Below are positions 56,556-64,000 of a stretch of DNA of 64,000 nt, piece after piece. The notes beneath the pieces were generated by a model, which did no database searches, was not told the DNA's origin, and saw only the letters and a list, made by a program, of their open reading frames with translations. Numbering within the stretch: the first letter of the stretch is position 1; the number at the start of each line of letters is the position of its first letter. The position numbers were made by a program, and so were the translations under genes. The stretch is from Halarcobacter sp. (lineage in GTDB: Bacteria; Campylobacterota; Campylobacteria; Campylobacterales; Arcobacteraceae): assembly GCF_963676935.1 (NCBI RefSeq), contig NZ_OY781470.1, positions 310,001 through 374,000 of the forward strand, given 5' to 3'.

Positions 56556-57179
56556 ATGCTTCACGAAATAGTAGATTTTATAGTAAATACAGTTGGTAGT
56601 TTAGGATATATAGGTATCTTTATTATGATGTTTTTGGAGAGTTCATTTTTCCCTTTCCCTTCTGAAATTGTGATGGTTCCAGCAGGATATTTAGCGTATA
56701 AAGGGGAGATGAATCTTGCTTTAGCGATATTTGCAGGTATTGCAGGAAGTTTAGCTGGAGCAGTGTTTAACTACTTTTTAGCTGTAAAATTTGGGAGAAG
56801 ATTTTTAAGTAAATATGGTAAATATGTTTTAATAAAAGAAGAGACTTTGGAAAAAATGGAAAACTTCTTTGCAAAGCATGGTCATATCTCTACTTTTAGT
56901 GGAAGACTTATCCCTGCTGTTAGACAATATATCTCATTGCCTGCTGGTTTAGCCAAAATGAATATTTGGAAGTTTTCTTTATATACAAGTTTAGGTGCGG
57001 GAATTTGGGTTCTTATACTTGCTTTATTGGGTTATTTTATTGGTTCAAATCAAGAATTAATTGATGAGTATTTAAAAATAATTATAGTTTCTATTTTAAT
57101 ATTATTAGCAATTTTTATTTTATTCTACATTCGAATAAAAATGAAAAAAGGCATCATAAACAAGTGGAATAAAAAATGA
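56556..57179 (+). CDS. DedA-family membrane protein
   Basis: 207 residues. Family signs: [20 protein letters not shown] early, [22 protein letters not shown], and [20 protein letters not shown] with the Arg/Gly motif. Five membrane segments. DedA proteins take part in lipid recycling (undecaprenyl phosphate or phospholipid flipping) and membrane homeostasis; the substrate is not known here. The SDR gene overlaps its stop by 4 bp. Confidence 0.92.
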   Translation: MLHEIVDFIVNTVGSLGYIGIFIMMFLESSFFPFPSEIVMVPAGYLAYKGEMNLALAIFAGIAGSLAGAVFNYFLAVKFGRRFLSKYGKYVLIKEETLEKMENFFAKHGHISTFSGRLIPAVRQYISLPAGLAKMNIWKFSLYTSLGAGIWVLILALLGYFIGSNQELIDEYLKIIIVSILILLAIFILFYIRIKMKKGIINKWNKK

Positions 57180-57814
57180 AAAAAACAGCAATAGTAACGG
57201 GATATTCTTCTGGCATAGGTGAAGCTATTTGTTCTACTTTAGAAATGAATAATTATAAAATAATAAGATTAACAAGTAGACTAGAAGATTCACAAAACAT
57301 TGAGGGTGAAGTAAAAGAGTTGTTAAAAAAAGTTGAAATAGATATATTAATAAATTGTGCTGGTGTAGGTGTTTTTAAACCCCATGAAGAGATATCTGTG
57401 AGTAAAATAAAAGAGTTGATTGATATAAATCTTACAGCACCAATTTTATTATCTAATTTATGTCTAAGAAGTCTTAAAAAAACAAAAGGGCATATTATAA
57501 ATATCTCTTCAATAGAAGCAGTGCGTCACTCTAAGTTTTCAGCTTTGTATACAGCAACAAAAGCTGGACTTAGGAATTTTTCATTAAGTTTATTTGAAGA
57601 GCTTAGGAGAAGTGATGTAAAGGTTACTAACATAAATCCAGATTTAACAAAAACAAATTTTTTTGATGAATTCAATTTTGAACCTTCAGATAAAAAAGAA
57701 GCTCATCTTTTACCTTCTCAAATAGCAAATACAGTATTAGATATAATAAACTTTGAAGGTGTTATTACAGAAATGACAGTTAGACCGCAGCGATTGGAAA
57801 TAAAGAAAAAATAA
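57176..57814 (+). CDS. short-chain dehydrogenase/reductase
   Basis: 212 residues, classical SDR fold but slightly short. NAD(P)-binding [19 protein letters not shown], catalytic Ser in INISSIEAV and Tyr-Lys in [10 protein letters not shown]. Substrate not predictable. Overlaps the DedA gene by 4 bp and is followed by an unknown membrane protein after 19 bp. Confidence 0.9.
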   Translation: MKKTAIVTGYSSGIGEAICSTLEMNNYKIIRLTSRLEDSQNIEGEVKELLKKVEIDILINCAGVGVFKPHEEISVSKIKELIDINLTAPILLSNLCLRSLKKTKGHIINISSIEAVRHSKFSALYTATKAGLRNFSLSLFEELRRSDVKVTNINPDLTKTNFFDEFNFEPSDKKEAHLLPSQIANTVLDIINFEGVITEMTVRPQRLEIKKK

Positions 57815-57833
57815 ATTATTAAAGAGTTAAATT

Positions 57834-58664
57834 ATGAAAGAATTTATAATAAACAATTGGAATAAGTTTTTATTAACATTTTTGTCTTTTATTGCACTTT
57901 TTATTGCATTAAGTTTTTCTATTGATGAAAGTGCAAAAGCTTTAATTGATGATTCTTTTAAAGAAGCTGTTATAGTTTTTGGTAGTGCAAAAGCTTTAAA
58001 TGCAGTTATCTCTTTAGCCCAAGGTACTGAACTTAGTCTACCTTTTGTTGTTGTAGCAATTGGAGAGGTTTTAGACCCAATAAATGATTTAGTTGAACAG
58101 TTTGCACTTGTTATGTTAGCTAGTTTAACCTCTTTGGGGATACAAAAAATTTTATTAGGATTTGTAACTAATGAGATATATAATGCAATACTTTTAATCT
58201 TTATTATAATCTTTAATATATGGTTATTTAAACGTTTTAAAAAGGATGAGGGTTTAAGAGGCTTATTTTTTAAAGTTACTTTTGTTCTTCTTTTTCTAAG
58301 GTTTGCAATCCCTATGATTAGCTATGTAAATGATATCTCTTACAATTATTTTGTAAAACCTGAATATAATATTGAAAAATTAAATGAGAATATTGTTAGG
58401 GTTAAAAATAATGTTAGTGAAGTAACTAAAAAAACAATAGAACAAAAAGAGAATAATAGCTTTTTAGAAAAAGTTATGGAAAAATTTGATAGTAACTATT
58501 ATGAAAAAAAGATTGATGAATATACTGTTGCTGTAGATAATTCAAGTGAATATATTATAGATTTAATTATTGTTTTTATTTTTCAAACAATAATTTTACC
58601 AATAGTTTTTCTTTTTATTCTTTACTTTTTTATAAAATCTATTTTTAATATAAGAAGAACCTAA
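57834..58664 (+). CDS. membrane protein of unknown function
   Basis: 276 residues. Hydrophobic segments at ~12–30, ~85–110, ~118–137, ~145–162 and ~240–265. A periplasmic or cytoplasmic loop at ~168–235 is charged and likely coiled-coil (EKLNENIVRVKNNVSEVTKK). The stretch DPINDLVEQFALVMLAS looks conserved-like, but I cannot name a family. It is convergent with the thrE-type gene and overlaps it by 4 bp; upstream are DedA and SDR on the same strand. Confidence 0.75.
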   Translation: MKEFIINNWNKFLLTFLSFIALFIALSFSIDESAKALIDDSFKEAVIVFGSAKALNAVISLAQGTELSLPFVVVAIGEVLDPINDLVEQFALVMLASLTSLGIQKILLGFVTNEIYNAILLIFIIIFNIWLFKRFKKDEGLRGLFFKVTFVLLFLRFAIPMISYVNDISYNYFVKPEYNIEKLNENIVRVKNNVSEVTKKTIEQKENNSFLEKVMEKFDSNYYEKKIDEYTVAVDNSSEYIIDLIIVFIFQTIILPIVFLFILYFFIKSIFNIRRT

Positions 58665-59128
58665 ATAATAGGTCTATTGTATCTTATATAATAAAGTGAT
58701 GGTAAGGCAAGTCCAAATCCAATACCCCCAAGAACAATAATTGTTTTTAAAGAGTTATCAATAAACAATGTGATTAAATCTGGTGTAACTCCATGGGCAT
58801 TCATAGTTATAAGATTTATTATTGCTCCAAAAGCTTGTTTCCCAGGTAGTAAAGGGATAATTGAAGCAATAGTATAAACAGGTCTTGGTACTATATATTT
58901 TCTAGACCAGTATAAAGCAATCACACCAACTAAAGTTGAAGCAAAAAAGGTTGCAAGTTCTAAAGAAAAATTTAAATCCATAAAAAATTCTCTTGAGCAA
59001 TAAGCTATTGCTCCACCATAAGCACATTTTAAAAGAGTATCTCTTGGTACATTAAAAACCATCCCAAAACCAACTGCTGGAATTGCTGCAAAAATAGCAT
59101 TTATTAAATATTTAATTAGGATTTCCAT
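58661..59128 (-). CDS. threonine/serine exporter, small subunit (ThrE2-type)
   Basis: 155 residues with four to five membrane helices, matching the second half of ThrE (the ThrE_2 / YjjB-type domain): FAAIPAVGFGMVFNVPRDTL, ASTLVGVIALYWSRKY and SIIPLLPGKQAFGAI. In split systems this partners a YjjP/ThrE-type protein, here encoded 3 bp upstream. Exports threonine, serine or another small compound. Confidence 0.88.
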   Translation of the reverse strand: MEILIKYLINAIFAAIPAVGFGMVFNVPRDTLLKCAYGGAIAYCSREFFMDLNFSLELATFFASTLVGVIALYWSRKYIVPRPVYTIASIIPLLPGKQAFGAIINLITMNAHGVTPDLITLFIDNSLKTIIVLGGIGFGLALPSLYYIRYNRPII

Positions 59129-59131
59129 ATT

Positions 59132-59911
59132 TTACCAACCTTGTAAATTCAAAACAGTAAAAGCAAAAACTATACCAATAGATGTTGCAGCAGTTAACAT
59201 CACAGCTTGCATCCAACGTCCCCATCCCATGGCAAGATAACCTTTTACCGCATCTAATACTGAGTTTATAAAAGGAAAACCAGGAGCTAACAATAATACA
59301 CTTGAAGATAGAACAATATCCGGAGTATTGGTTAAATTAAAAATTTGTGCTAATGCGGCAATTAATGTTGCAACAAAAGCAGTAACTCCAAATGTGATGA
59401 TTAAAACAAATTTTTTTCTTGCTAATTCTTGTCTAACAAACATTGCAACTGCTGAAGCTAAAAAAGTGGTTGCAAAACCTTGCCAGTCTGCACCATTTAA
59501 ATAGGAGAAACAAGCACATGAGAGACCAACCATAATTACAATCAACCATCTGTTATAATAGTTTGGTTTTATCTCTTTCATAGTTTTTATGACATAATCG
59601 ACATCAAGTTTTTCTTGCTCCACTTTATAACACATTTTTTGTACATCACAAACAATCGACATATTAATTGGTTTATGATGAGCCCTTCTAGTAGTTGTAA
59701 CTGATTGGGTTTGTTTATTGCTTAAGGTAGTTAAAACTATGGCAGAAGGTATTAATGAAACTTCAACTGAATCAACACCTAAAGCATTTCCAAGCCTTTG
59801 TGCAATTGTTTCTATAAGTCTACTTTCTGCACCAAATTCAAGCATTAATACAGCAGCTTTAATTATTGTTCTTGTAACTTTTGTTTGTTGTTCGTAGGTT
59901 AATCTATTCAT
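59132..59911 (-). CDS. threonine/serine exporter, large subunit (ThrE/YjjP-type)
   Basis: 259 residues. Cytoplasmic N-terminus with the family motif MLEFGAESRLIETIAQRLGN, IPSAIVLT, then five membrane helices from ~120 on (GLSCACFSYLNGADWQGF, LLLAPGFPFINSVLDAVKGY). The pair with the 58661 gene equals one full ThrE. Its start abuts the stop of the SdiA-regulated-like gene, suggesting one transcript. Confidence 0.9.
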   Translation of the reverse strand: MNRLTYEQQTKVTRTIIKAAVLMLEFGAESRLIETIAQRLGNALGVDSVEVSLIPSAIVLTTLSNKQTQSVTTTRRAHHKPINMSIVCDVQKMCYKVEQEKLDVDYVIKTMKEIKPNYYNRWLIVIMVGLSCACFSYLNGADWQGFATTFLASAVAMFVRQELARKKFVLIITFGVTAFVATLIAALAQIFNLTNTPDIVLSSSVLLLAPGFPFINSVLDAVKGYLAMGWGRWMQAVMLTAATSIGIVFAFTVLNLQGW

Positions 59912-60664
59912 CTATTTTAGATAGTTCTTTATTTTTAATATTTTCCCATTATCATCTGCAATATAAAGGTTTCCTTTTTTGTCAAAAGTAATGCCCTCTT
60001 GAGCATATTTTTTAGGAAGGTTATATTTTTTTATGACTTTAGATTTTTCGACATTGTAGCTAATTATTTGTGAGTTCTTATCACTAATCATGTATAAAAT
60101 ATTTCCATTAAAGGTTAATCCTGAAATATCTGTAAGTTTTGGGTCAATAATATCTTTTATTTTTAATTTTTTTGCTTCTAAATCATAATCTAAAATTACA
60201 ATTATTGAAGAATCTTCTTTAGGATATTTTTTCTTTGATTGATTTGAGGCGTATAATTTATTGTTAAAAAGGGCTAATCCTTCAATTCCATTACCACCTT
60301 TTTTTAATACTTTTTTACCTTTATATTTTCTATCTATTTTTATTTTTTTTACAATATCAAAACTTTTTTTCTCTACAACTAAGATAGAGTCTTTTTTTTC
60401 GTTTATTAAAAGAAGCAAAGCATTCTTTTCATCAACTTCAATAGCTTCTAAGTCATATTTCCCAAGTTTCTTTTTTCTTAAAACTTTTCCATTTTTTGAG
60501 AGTTCATAAAGAGTTCCTTCATCATTTACTACAAAAAGTGAATCGGAAATAACACTATAACAAATTCCTGAAGCTTCTGGGATTTTTGCAATTACTTTTT
60601 CTTTTGCAAATAGGTTTTGCATAAAAAAAAATGATATAAATAGAGGAATTAAACTTTTTATCAT
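59912..60664 (-). CDS. SdiA-regulated-like periplasmic beta-propeller protein
   Basis: 250 residues. Signal peptide at 1–20 (MIKSLIPLFISFFFMQNLFA). The rest shows propeller blades of the SdiA-regulated (YjiK-like) family: EASGICYSVISDSLFVVNDEG, YDLEAIEVDEK, GNGIEGLALFNNKLY, and YAQEGITFDKKGNLYIADD near the end. No enzymatic residues can be assigned. Starts 4 bp inside the sensor-kinase stop (ATGA) and abuts the ThrE gene. Confidence 0.82.
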   Translation of the reverse strand: MIKSLIPLFISFFFMQNLFAKEKVIAKIPEASGICYSVISDSLFVVNDEGTLYELSKNGKVLRKKKLGKYDLEAIEVDEKNALLLLINEKKDSILVVEKKSFDIVKKIKIDRKYKGKKVLKKGGNGIEGLALFNNKLYASNQSKKKYPKEDSSIIVILDYDLEAKKLKIKDIIDPKLTDISGLTFNGNILYMISDKNSQIISYNVEKSKVIKKYNLPKKYAQEGITFDKKGNLYIADDNGKILKIKNYLK

Positions 60665-63438
60665 TTATGAGTTTCTTTTTTCAACGGTATTGATATGGTA
60701 AATAATGCACCTTTACATTTAATATCTTTATAAATATAAGAACTATTTATTACTTTTAGAGAACCGTTTAAGTGCTTGGATACAATCTCATTAGACATAT
60801 ATAAACCGATACCTGTACCTTGAGATTTATGTTTTGTTGTAAAATATGGTTCAAAAATTTTATCAAGTATTTTTTCAGGAATTCCACCTGCATTATCTTT
60901 TATTTTTATATGTAAATAGTTTTCTCTTTTTATAGTTGAGATAAATATAAATTTATTTTCTAATTGATTTGAATTAAGTGCATCAACTGCATTGTTGAAA
61001 ATATTTAAAAGTATTTGAATAAGTTCACTTTCAATTGTTTCAATTTCGATAGTTTTAAGATCTTTGACTACTTCTATATTCCATTTTTTAATTCTAGAAC
61101 TAACTAGGGATAATGATTTTTCAATAGTTGAATTAATTGAAAAAATCTCTTTTTCTTTTTTAGGATTAAAAAAGTTTCTAAAATCATCAATTGTTTTTGA
61201 AAGATATTGAGAATGTTCATTTATAGATTTTACATTGCTATAAAGCATCTCTTCTGAAATCTCATTACCCATCTCTAACTGTATTTGCAACCCCGTTGAA
61301 GCTGTCGAAATAACTGATAAAGGTTGCCTCCATTGATGTGCGATATTCTCTAACATCTCACCTAATGCTGCCATTTTTGATTGTTGAGCTAACATAGAAT
61401 CTTTTTCTCTTTTTTGAAACTCTAACTCTTTTATTTTTGTTAAGTCAAATATTGTTCCTACTATAAAAATCGGTTTATTATTTGAGTCAAATCTTGTAAC
61501 TTTTGTTGTAAGTTGTATATGTTTTAGAGTATTGTCTCTTAATAATATTTTAAATTCAATAATTTCTCTTTTATCACTTTTTATTGCTTTATAAAGATGT
61601 ATTTTTACTTTTCTTTTTTCCTCTTCATGTACAAAAGATAAAAACTTAGTTATTGAGGGTTTTATTTCATTTGGATATAGTCCAAAAATTTTAAAGTGTT
61701 CATTACTCCATTCTAAGTGTTTTGTTTTGGTGTTATAACTAAAGCTACCTAATCTTGCAATCTTTTGAGCCTCATCCAATAAGTAGTTTGTTCTACTTAA
61801 TTCTTTTGTTTTTATTTCAACTCTTTTTTCAAGCTCTTGATTTAATTCTTTTAACTCTTTAGTTCTTTCATTTACAAGAAGTTTTAAAGTTTTATTTCTA
61901 TTCATATTTTGTTGATTGATATAAATCAATATAATAAAAATGATAAAACCTACTGAAAGGATTATCCAAAATACTGTATAGTCAATAGTTTCTTTATATT
62001 GAATATTATTCCATTTACCAGTTACTTGAGAGATCTCATTTGGATCAAGAGATGAGATTGCTTTATTTAGAATTTCTTGTAATAAAGGGTAGTCATCTCT
62101 TATCATAATGGCAACTTTATAAGTTAAACCAGTATTCCCACTTATTTTTAAATCATCAAAATTTAATTTATTTATATTATAAATTAAATTTGGTTTTATA
62201 CCTACAAAAGCATATACTTCAGAATTAGAAACTTTTTTAAGACCCTCTTCAATATTTTTAACTGGAGTTAATTTTAAATCAGGATAGTACTCTTCAAGTA
62301 ATTTGTGGGCGGTGAAGTTTTTACCAACAGCAACTTTTTTATTATATAAATAATTTATATTTTCTATAAAGTTTTCATCTTTTAAAGTTACAATAGATAA
62401 AGGAAATTCAATATATGGTTTAGTAAAGATAGAATATTTTAGTCTATCTTTTGTTTCCCCTACACTAAATATAACATCAACTTTTTTATTTTTTATAAGA
62501 TTTAATTGTTCAGAAAAATTATTTGAAAATATATATTCTGAATTAAGATTTAAACTTCTTGAAATCATATCCCAAACTTCAGAAGCCATACCAGTTGGTT
62601 CCCCATTTTTGTCTTTAAAAGTGAAAGGTTTCCAATCATTTGAAACAGAAACTTTTAAGGGATGATTTCTAATAAAATCTTTTTCTCTTTGTGATAAAGA
62701 AAAACTTTTCTTATAAATTTGTTGTTCTGCATTTAATACCCATTTACTCTCAACCTCATAAAGTTCTTCGCTGGTTAATTTTCTAAATCCTCTATTAAAA
62801 GTATCAATTAAATCTTTATTTCTAGAGATAGCTTTTATAGGGATATATTCTTGTAATAAATCTATTGGTTTTATTTTATGAAAAAAGTTGTTTCTTAATG
62901 AATAAAACTCAATAGCAAATTTATCATCAAAAATTAAATCAAGTTTTTTTGATAAAAAATCTTTAAATAAAGTAGCATAATCTTTATATACTAGAGTTTG
63001 TGAAAAAGGAAAATTTGTATCTAGATATTTTTTATGGTCTTCTCCTACAACTCCTATTAAATATGAGGCTTGTTTACTAAAATCTCTACTAAAATCTTTA
63101 TGTATAAAAAGTGAAGTTTTTGTTTTATAAATTGAGTATGAAGATTTCATCCATGTATCGTATGGATTTGTTCCTAGAAAAAAGTCAACTCTTCCAGTTC
63201 TTGCGAGATTTATTGCATTATCCCAAAGTTTGCCGTTTACAAATTTAATTTTATAATTGTTTTTTTCCGCCCAAAGATTCCAATAATCAATTAACAAACC
63301 TTCAGGATGTCCATTTTCTAAATATGAGAAAGGTGCATAGTCTGGGTCATATGAAACTGTAAAATATTTTGTAGATGATGCATTTAAGATATTAATAAAT
63401 ATCAAAAAAAGAAAGATTATCTTAAAAAAAGATTTCAT
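60661..63438 (-). CDS. BvgS-like sensor histidine kinase (two solute-binding domains, PAS, kinase)
   Basis: 925 residues from ATG 63438. Signal/anchor at 1–22, two tandem SBP_bac_3-type periplasmic domains (~25–245: TVSYDPDYAPFSYLENGHPEG; ~255–470: KVSVSNDWKPFTFKDKNGEP), one membrane helix ~486–510, a coiled coil to ~550, PAS ~556–670, then the H-box IAHQWRQPLS (His near 701), and ATPase with NIFNNAVDAL, KDNAGGIP and GTGIGLYM. No receiver domain. AGGG precedes the ATG; the frame is open 38 codons upstream without similarity. Likely senses a small solute such as an amino acid. Confidence 0.92.
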   Translation of the reverse strand: MKSFFKIIFLFLIFINILNASSTKYFTVSYDPDYAPFSYLENGHPEGLLIDYWNLWAEKNNYKIKFVNGKLWDNAINLARTGRVDFFLGTNPYDTWMKSSYSIYKTKTSLFIHKDFSRDFSKQASYLIGVVGEDHKKYLDTNFPFSQTLVYKDYATLFKDFLSKKLDLIFDDKFAIEFYSLRNNFFHKIKPIDLLQEYIPIKAISRNKDLIDTFNRGFRKLTSEELYEVESKWVLNAEQQIYKKSFSLSQREKDFIRNHPLKVSVSNDWKPFTFKDKNGEPTGMASEVWDMISRSLNLNSEYIFSNNFSEQLNLIKNKKVDVIFSVGETKDRLKYSIFTKPYIEFPLSIVTLKDENFIENINYLYNKKVAVGKNFTAHKLLEEYYPDLKLTPVKNIEEGLKKVSNSEVYAFVGIKPNLIYNINKLNFDDLKISGNTGLTYKVAIMIRDDYPLLQEILNKAISSLDPNEISQVTGKWNNIQYKETIDYTVFWIILSVGFIIFIILIYINQQNMNRNKTLKLLVNERTKELKELNQELEKRVEIKTKELSRTNYLLDEAQKIARLGSFSYNTKTKHLEWSNEHFKIFGLYPNEIKPSITKFLSFVHEEEKRKVKIHLYKAIKSDKREIIEFKILLRDNTLKHIQLTTKVTRFDSNNKPIFIVGTIFDLTKIKELEFQKREKDSMLAQQSKMAALGEMLENIAHQWRQPLSVISTASTGLQIQLEMGNEISEEMLYSNVKSINEHSQYLSKTIDDFRNFFNPKKEKEIFSINSTIEKSLSLVSSRIKKWNIEVVKDLKTIEIETIESELIQILLNIFNNAVDALNSNQLENKFIFISTIKRENYLHIKIKDNAGGIPEKILDKIFEPYFTTKHKSQGTGIGLYMSNEIVSKHLNGSLKVINSSYIYKDIKCKGALFTISIPLKKETHK

Positions 63439-63505
63439 TAGAACCCTGCAGTATGTATTTTGATTATTATAGCGAAGATAAATATAAAATAAATTGTAAA
63501 AGGTG

Positions 63506-64000
63506 TTAAAAAATAGTCTTTTTAGGTTTACCAATGTAGTAGCCTTGTACATAATCGACTTCTAGTTCTTTTAAAATATCTTCAATCTCTTTTTTGTGAA
63601 CCATCTCTGCGATTGTTTTTAGATTTACATTTTTAGCAAACTCAACAATTGATTTAACAATAATCTTAGAATTCTCATTTCTATCAATACTTTCAATAAG
63701 TGAACTATCAATTTTAAGAAAATCTACATTTAGATTTAATATATATGAAAAGTTTGAATATCCTGAACCAAAATCATCAATAGCTAATGATGCATCATAT
63801 TCTTTTAATCTTTTTGAAAACATTTTTACATGTTCAAAATCTTGAATCTCTTCACTCTCTAAAAGTTCTATAATAAGTTGTGAACCTATTTTATAATTAT
63901 CTAACATTTCAAATAGATAGTTTGTTGTTTCTTTATTTAAAATATCATCAATAGAATAGTTAATAGAGAATGTAATATCCGGTTTATCCTCAAAATATTC
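63506..64000 (-). CDS. EAL-domain c-di-GMP phosphodiesterase, C-terminal part (partial)
   Basis: The frame is open to the window edge; ~165 residues are seen. EAL motifs: IIELLESEEI, IDDFGSGYSNFSYI, LKIDSSLI, TIAEMVHKKEI (the catalytic-loop Glu kept) and YVQGYYIGKP near the end. The N-terminal EAL signature itself lies outside. Breaks c-di-GMP to pGpG if intact. It ends 67 bp before the sensor-kinase start on the same strand, so the two may be linked. Confidence 0.9.
   Translation of the reverse strand, partial: EYFEDKPDITFSINYSIDDILNKETTNYLFEMLDNYKIGSQLIIELLESEEIQDFEHVKMFSKRLKEYDASLAIDDFGSGYSNFSYILNLNVDFLKIDSSLIESIDRNENSKIIVKSIVEFAKNVNLKTIAEMVHKKEIEDILKELEVDYVQGYYIGKPKKTIF

Noticed and set aside
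1-64000. CRISPR arrays, tRNA or rRNA genes, prophage
   Set aside because: No regularly spaced repeats, cloverleaf-like sequences, rRNA segments or phage genes were noticed on reading through.

Overview
The window is an AT-rich chromosomal segment of a free-living Campylobacterota (epsilonproteobacterium), most like the Arcobacter group. This rests on gene order and protein style: the run lpxC–(tsaB-like)–thrB–ylxR–infB–rbfA–rimP and the run rpsA–ispH–aroA–pheT–pheS|hinT match blocks known from Campylobacter. The cytochrome bc1 complex has a dihaem PetC, and atpB stands apart from other ATP synthase genes. Signalling genes (MCP, PAS kinases, GGDEF, EAL) are numerous. No rRNA, tRNA, CRISPR array, phage or transposase was found.

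Layout. 1–10248 (+): end of nadC, a DHH phosphoesterase, an M23 peptidase, lpxC, a short TsaB-like protein, thrB, ylxR, infB, rbfA, rimP, a LysE exporter and ribD, mostly abutting or overlapping. A structured RNA-like element and a terminator follow ribD. 10388–19842 (-): efp, serA, rpsA, ispH, aroA, pheT, pheS. 19958 (+): hinT. 20314–26927 (-): accA, fabF, acpP, fabG, then queE, queD, queC and moeA. 26998–28073 (+): a small membrane protein and rsmE. 28104–31180 (-): a small cytochrome c and petC-petB-petA. 31329–35605 (-): thrC, argB and a diguanylate cyclase with a periplasmic haem motif. 35684–38458 (+): RecB/AddA-like helicase-nuclease. 38451–43891 (-): a ThiE-like protein, atpB, ilvA, metE and a small Cys-containing hypothetical. 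43976–46900 (+): trmD, rplS, a nucleoside-phosphorylase-like protein and a spore-photoproduct-lyase-like radical SAM protein.

The second half becomes accessory-like from 46900. A gene-poor stretch (46901–48179) holds a second LysE exporter flanked by two copies of an unassigned ~30-bp motif, plus an orphan promoter with a 9-codon ORF. Then come a TPR-methyltransferase, tonB-exbB-exbD behind a Fur-box-like palindrome, an MCP, a five-PAS soluble histidine kinase, a DedA protein, a short-chain dehydrogenase and an unknown membrane protein. The window ends with a minus-strand cluster: EAL protein (cut by the window edge), BvgS-like sensor kinase, SdiA-regulated-like protein and a split ThrE exporter.

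Working together: the core genes supply lipid A, fatty acids, riboflavin, preQ0/queuosine, molybdopterin, threonine/isoleucine/methionine/arginine/serine and translation factors. petABC and atpB serve respiration. The accessory half is devoted to sensing, iron uptake energisation and amino-acid export. Most interesting for follow-up are the haem/Cys-cluster diguanylate cyclase, the phosphorylase/SPL-like pair, the repeats around the second lysE, the mutually exclusive hairpins after ribD and the kinase–ThrE operon. All product calls come from reading motifs by eye; no database search was run.
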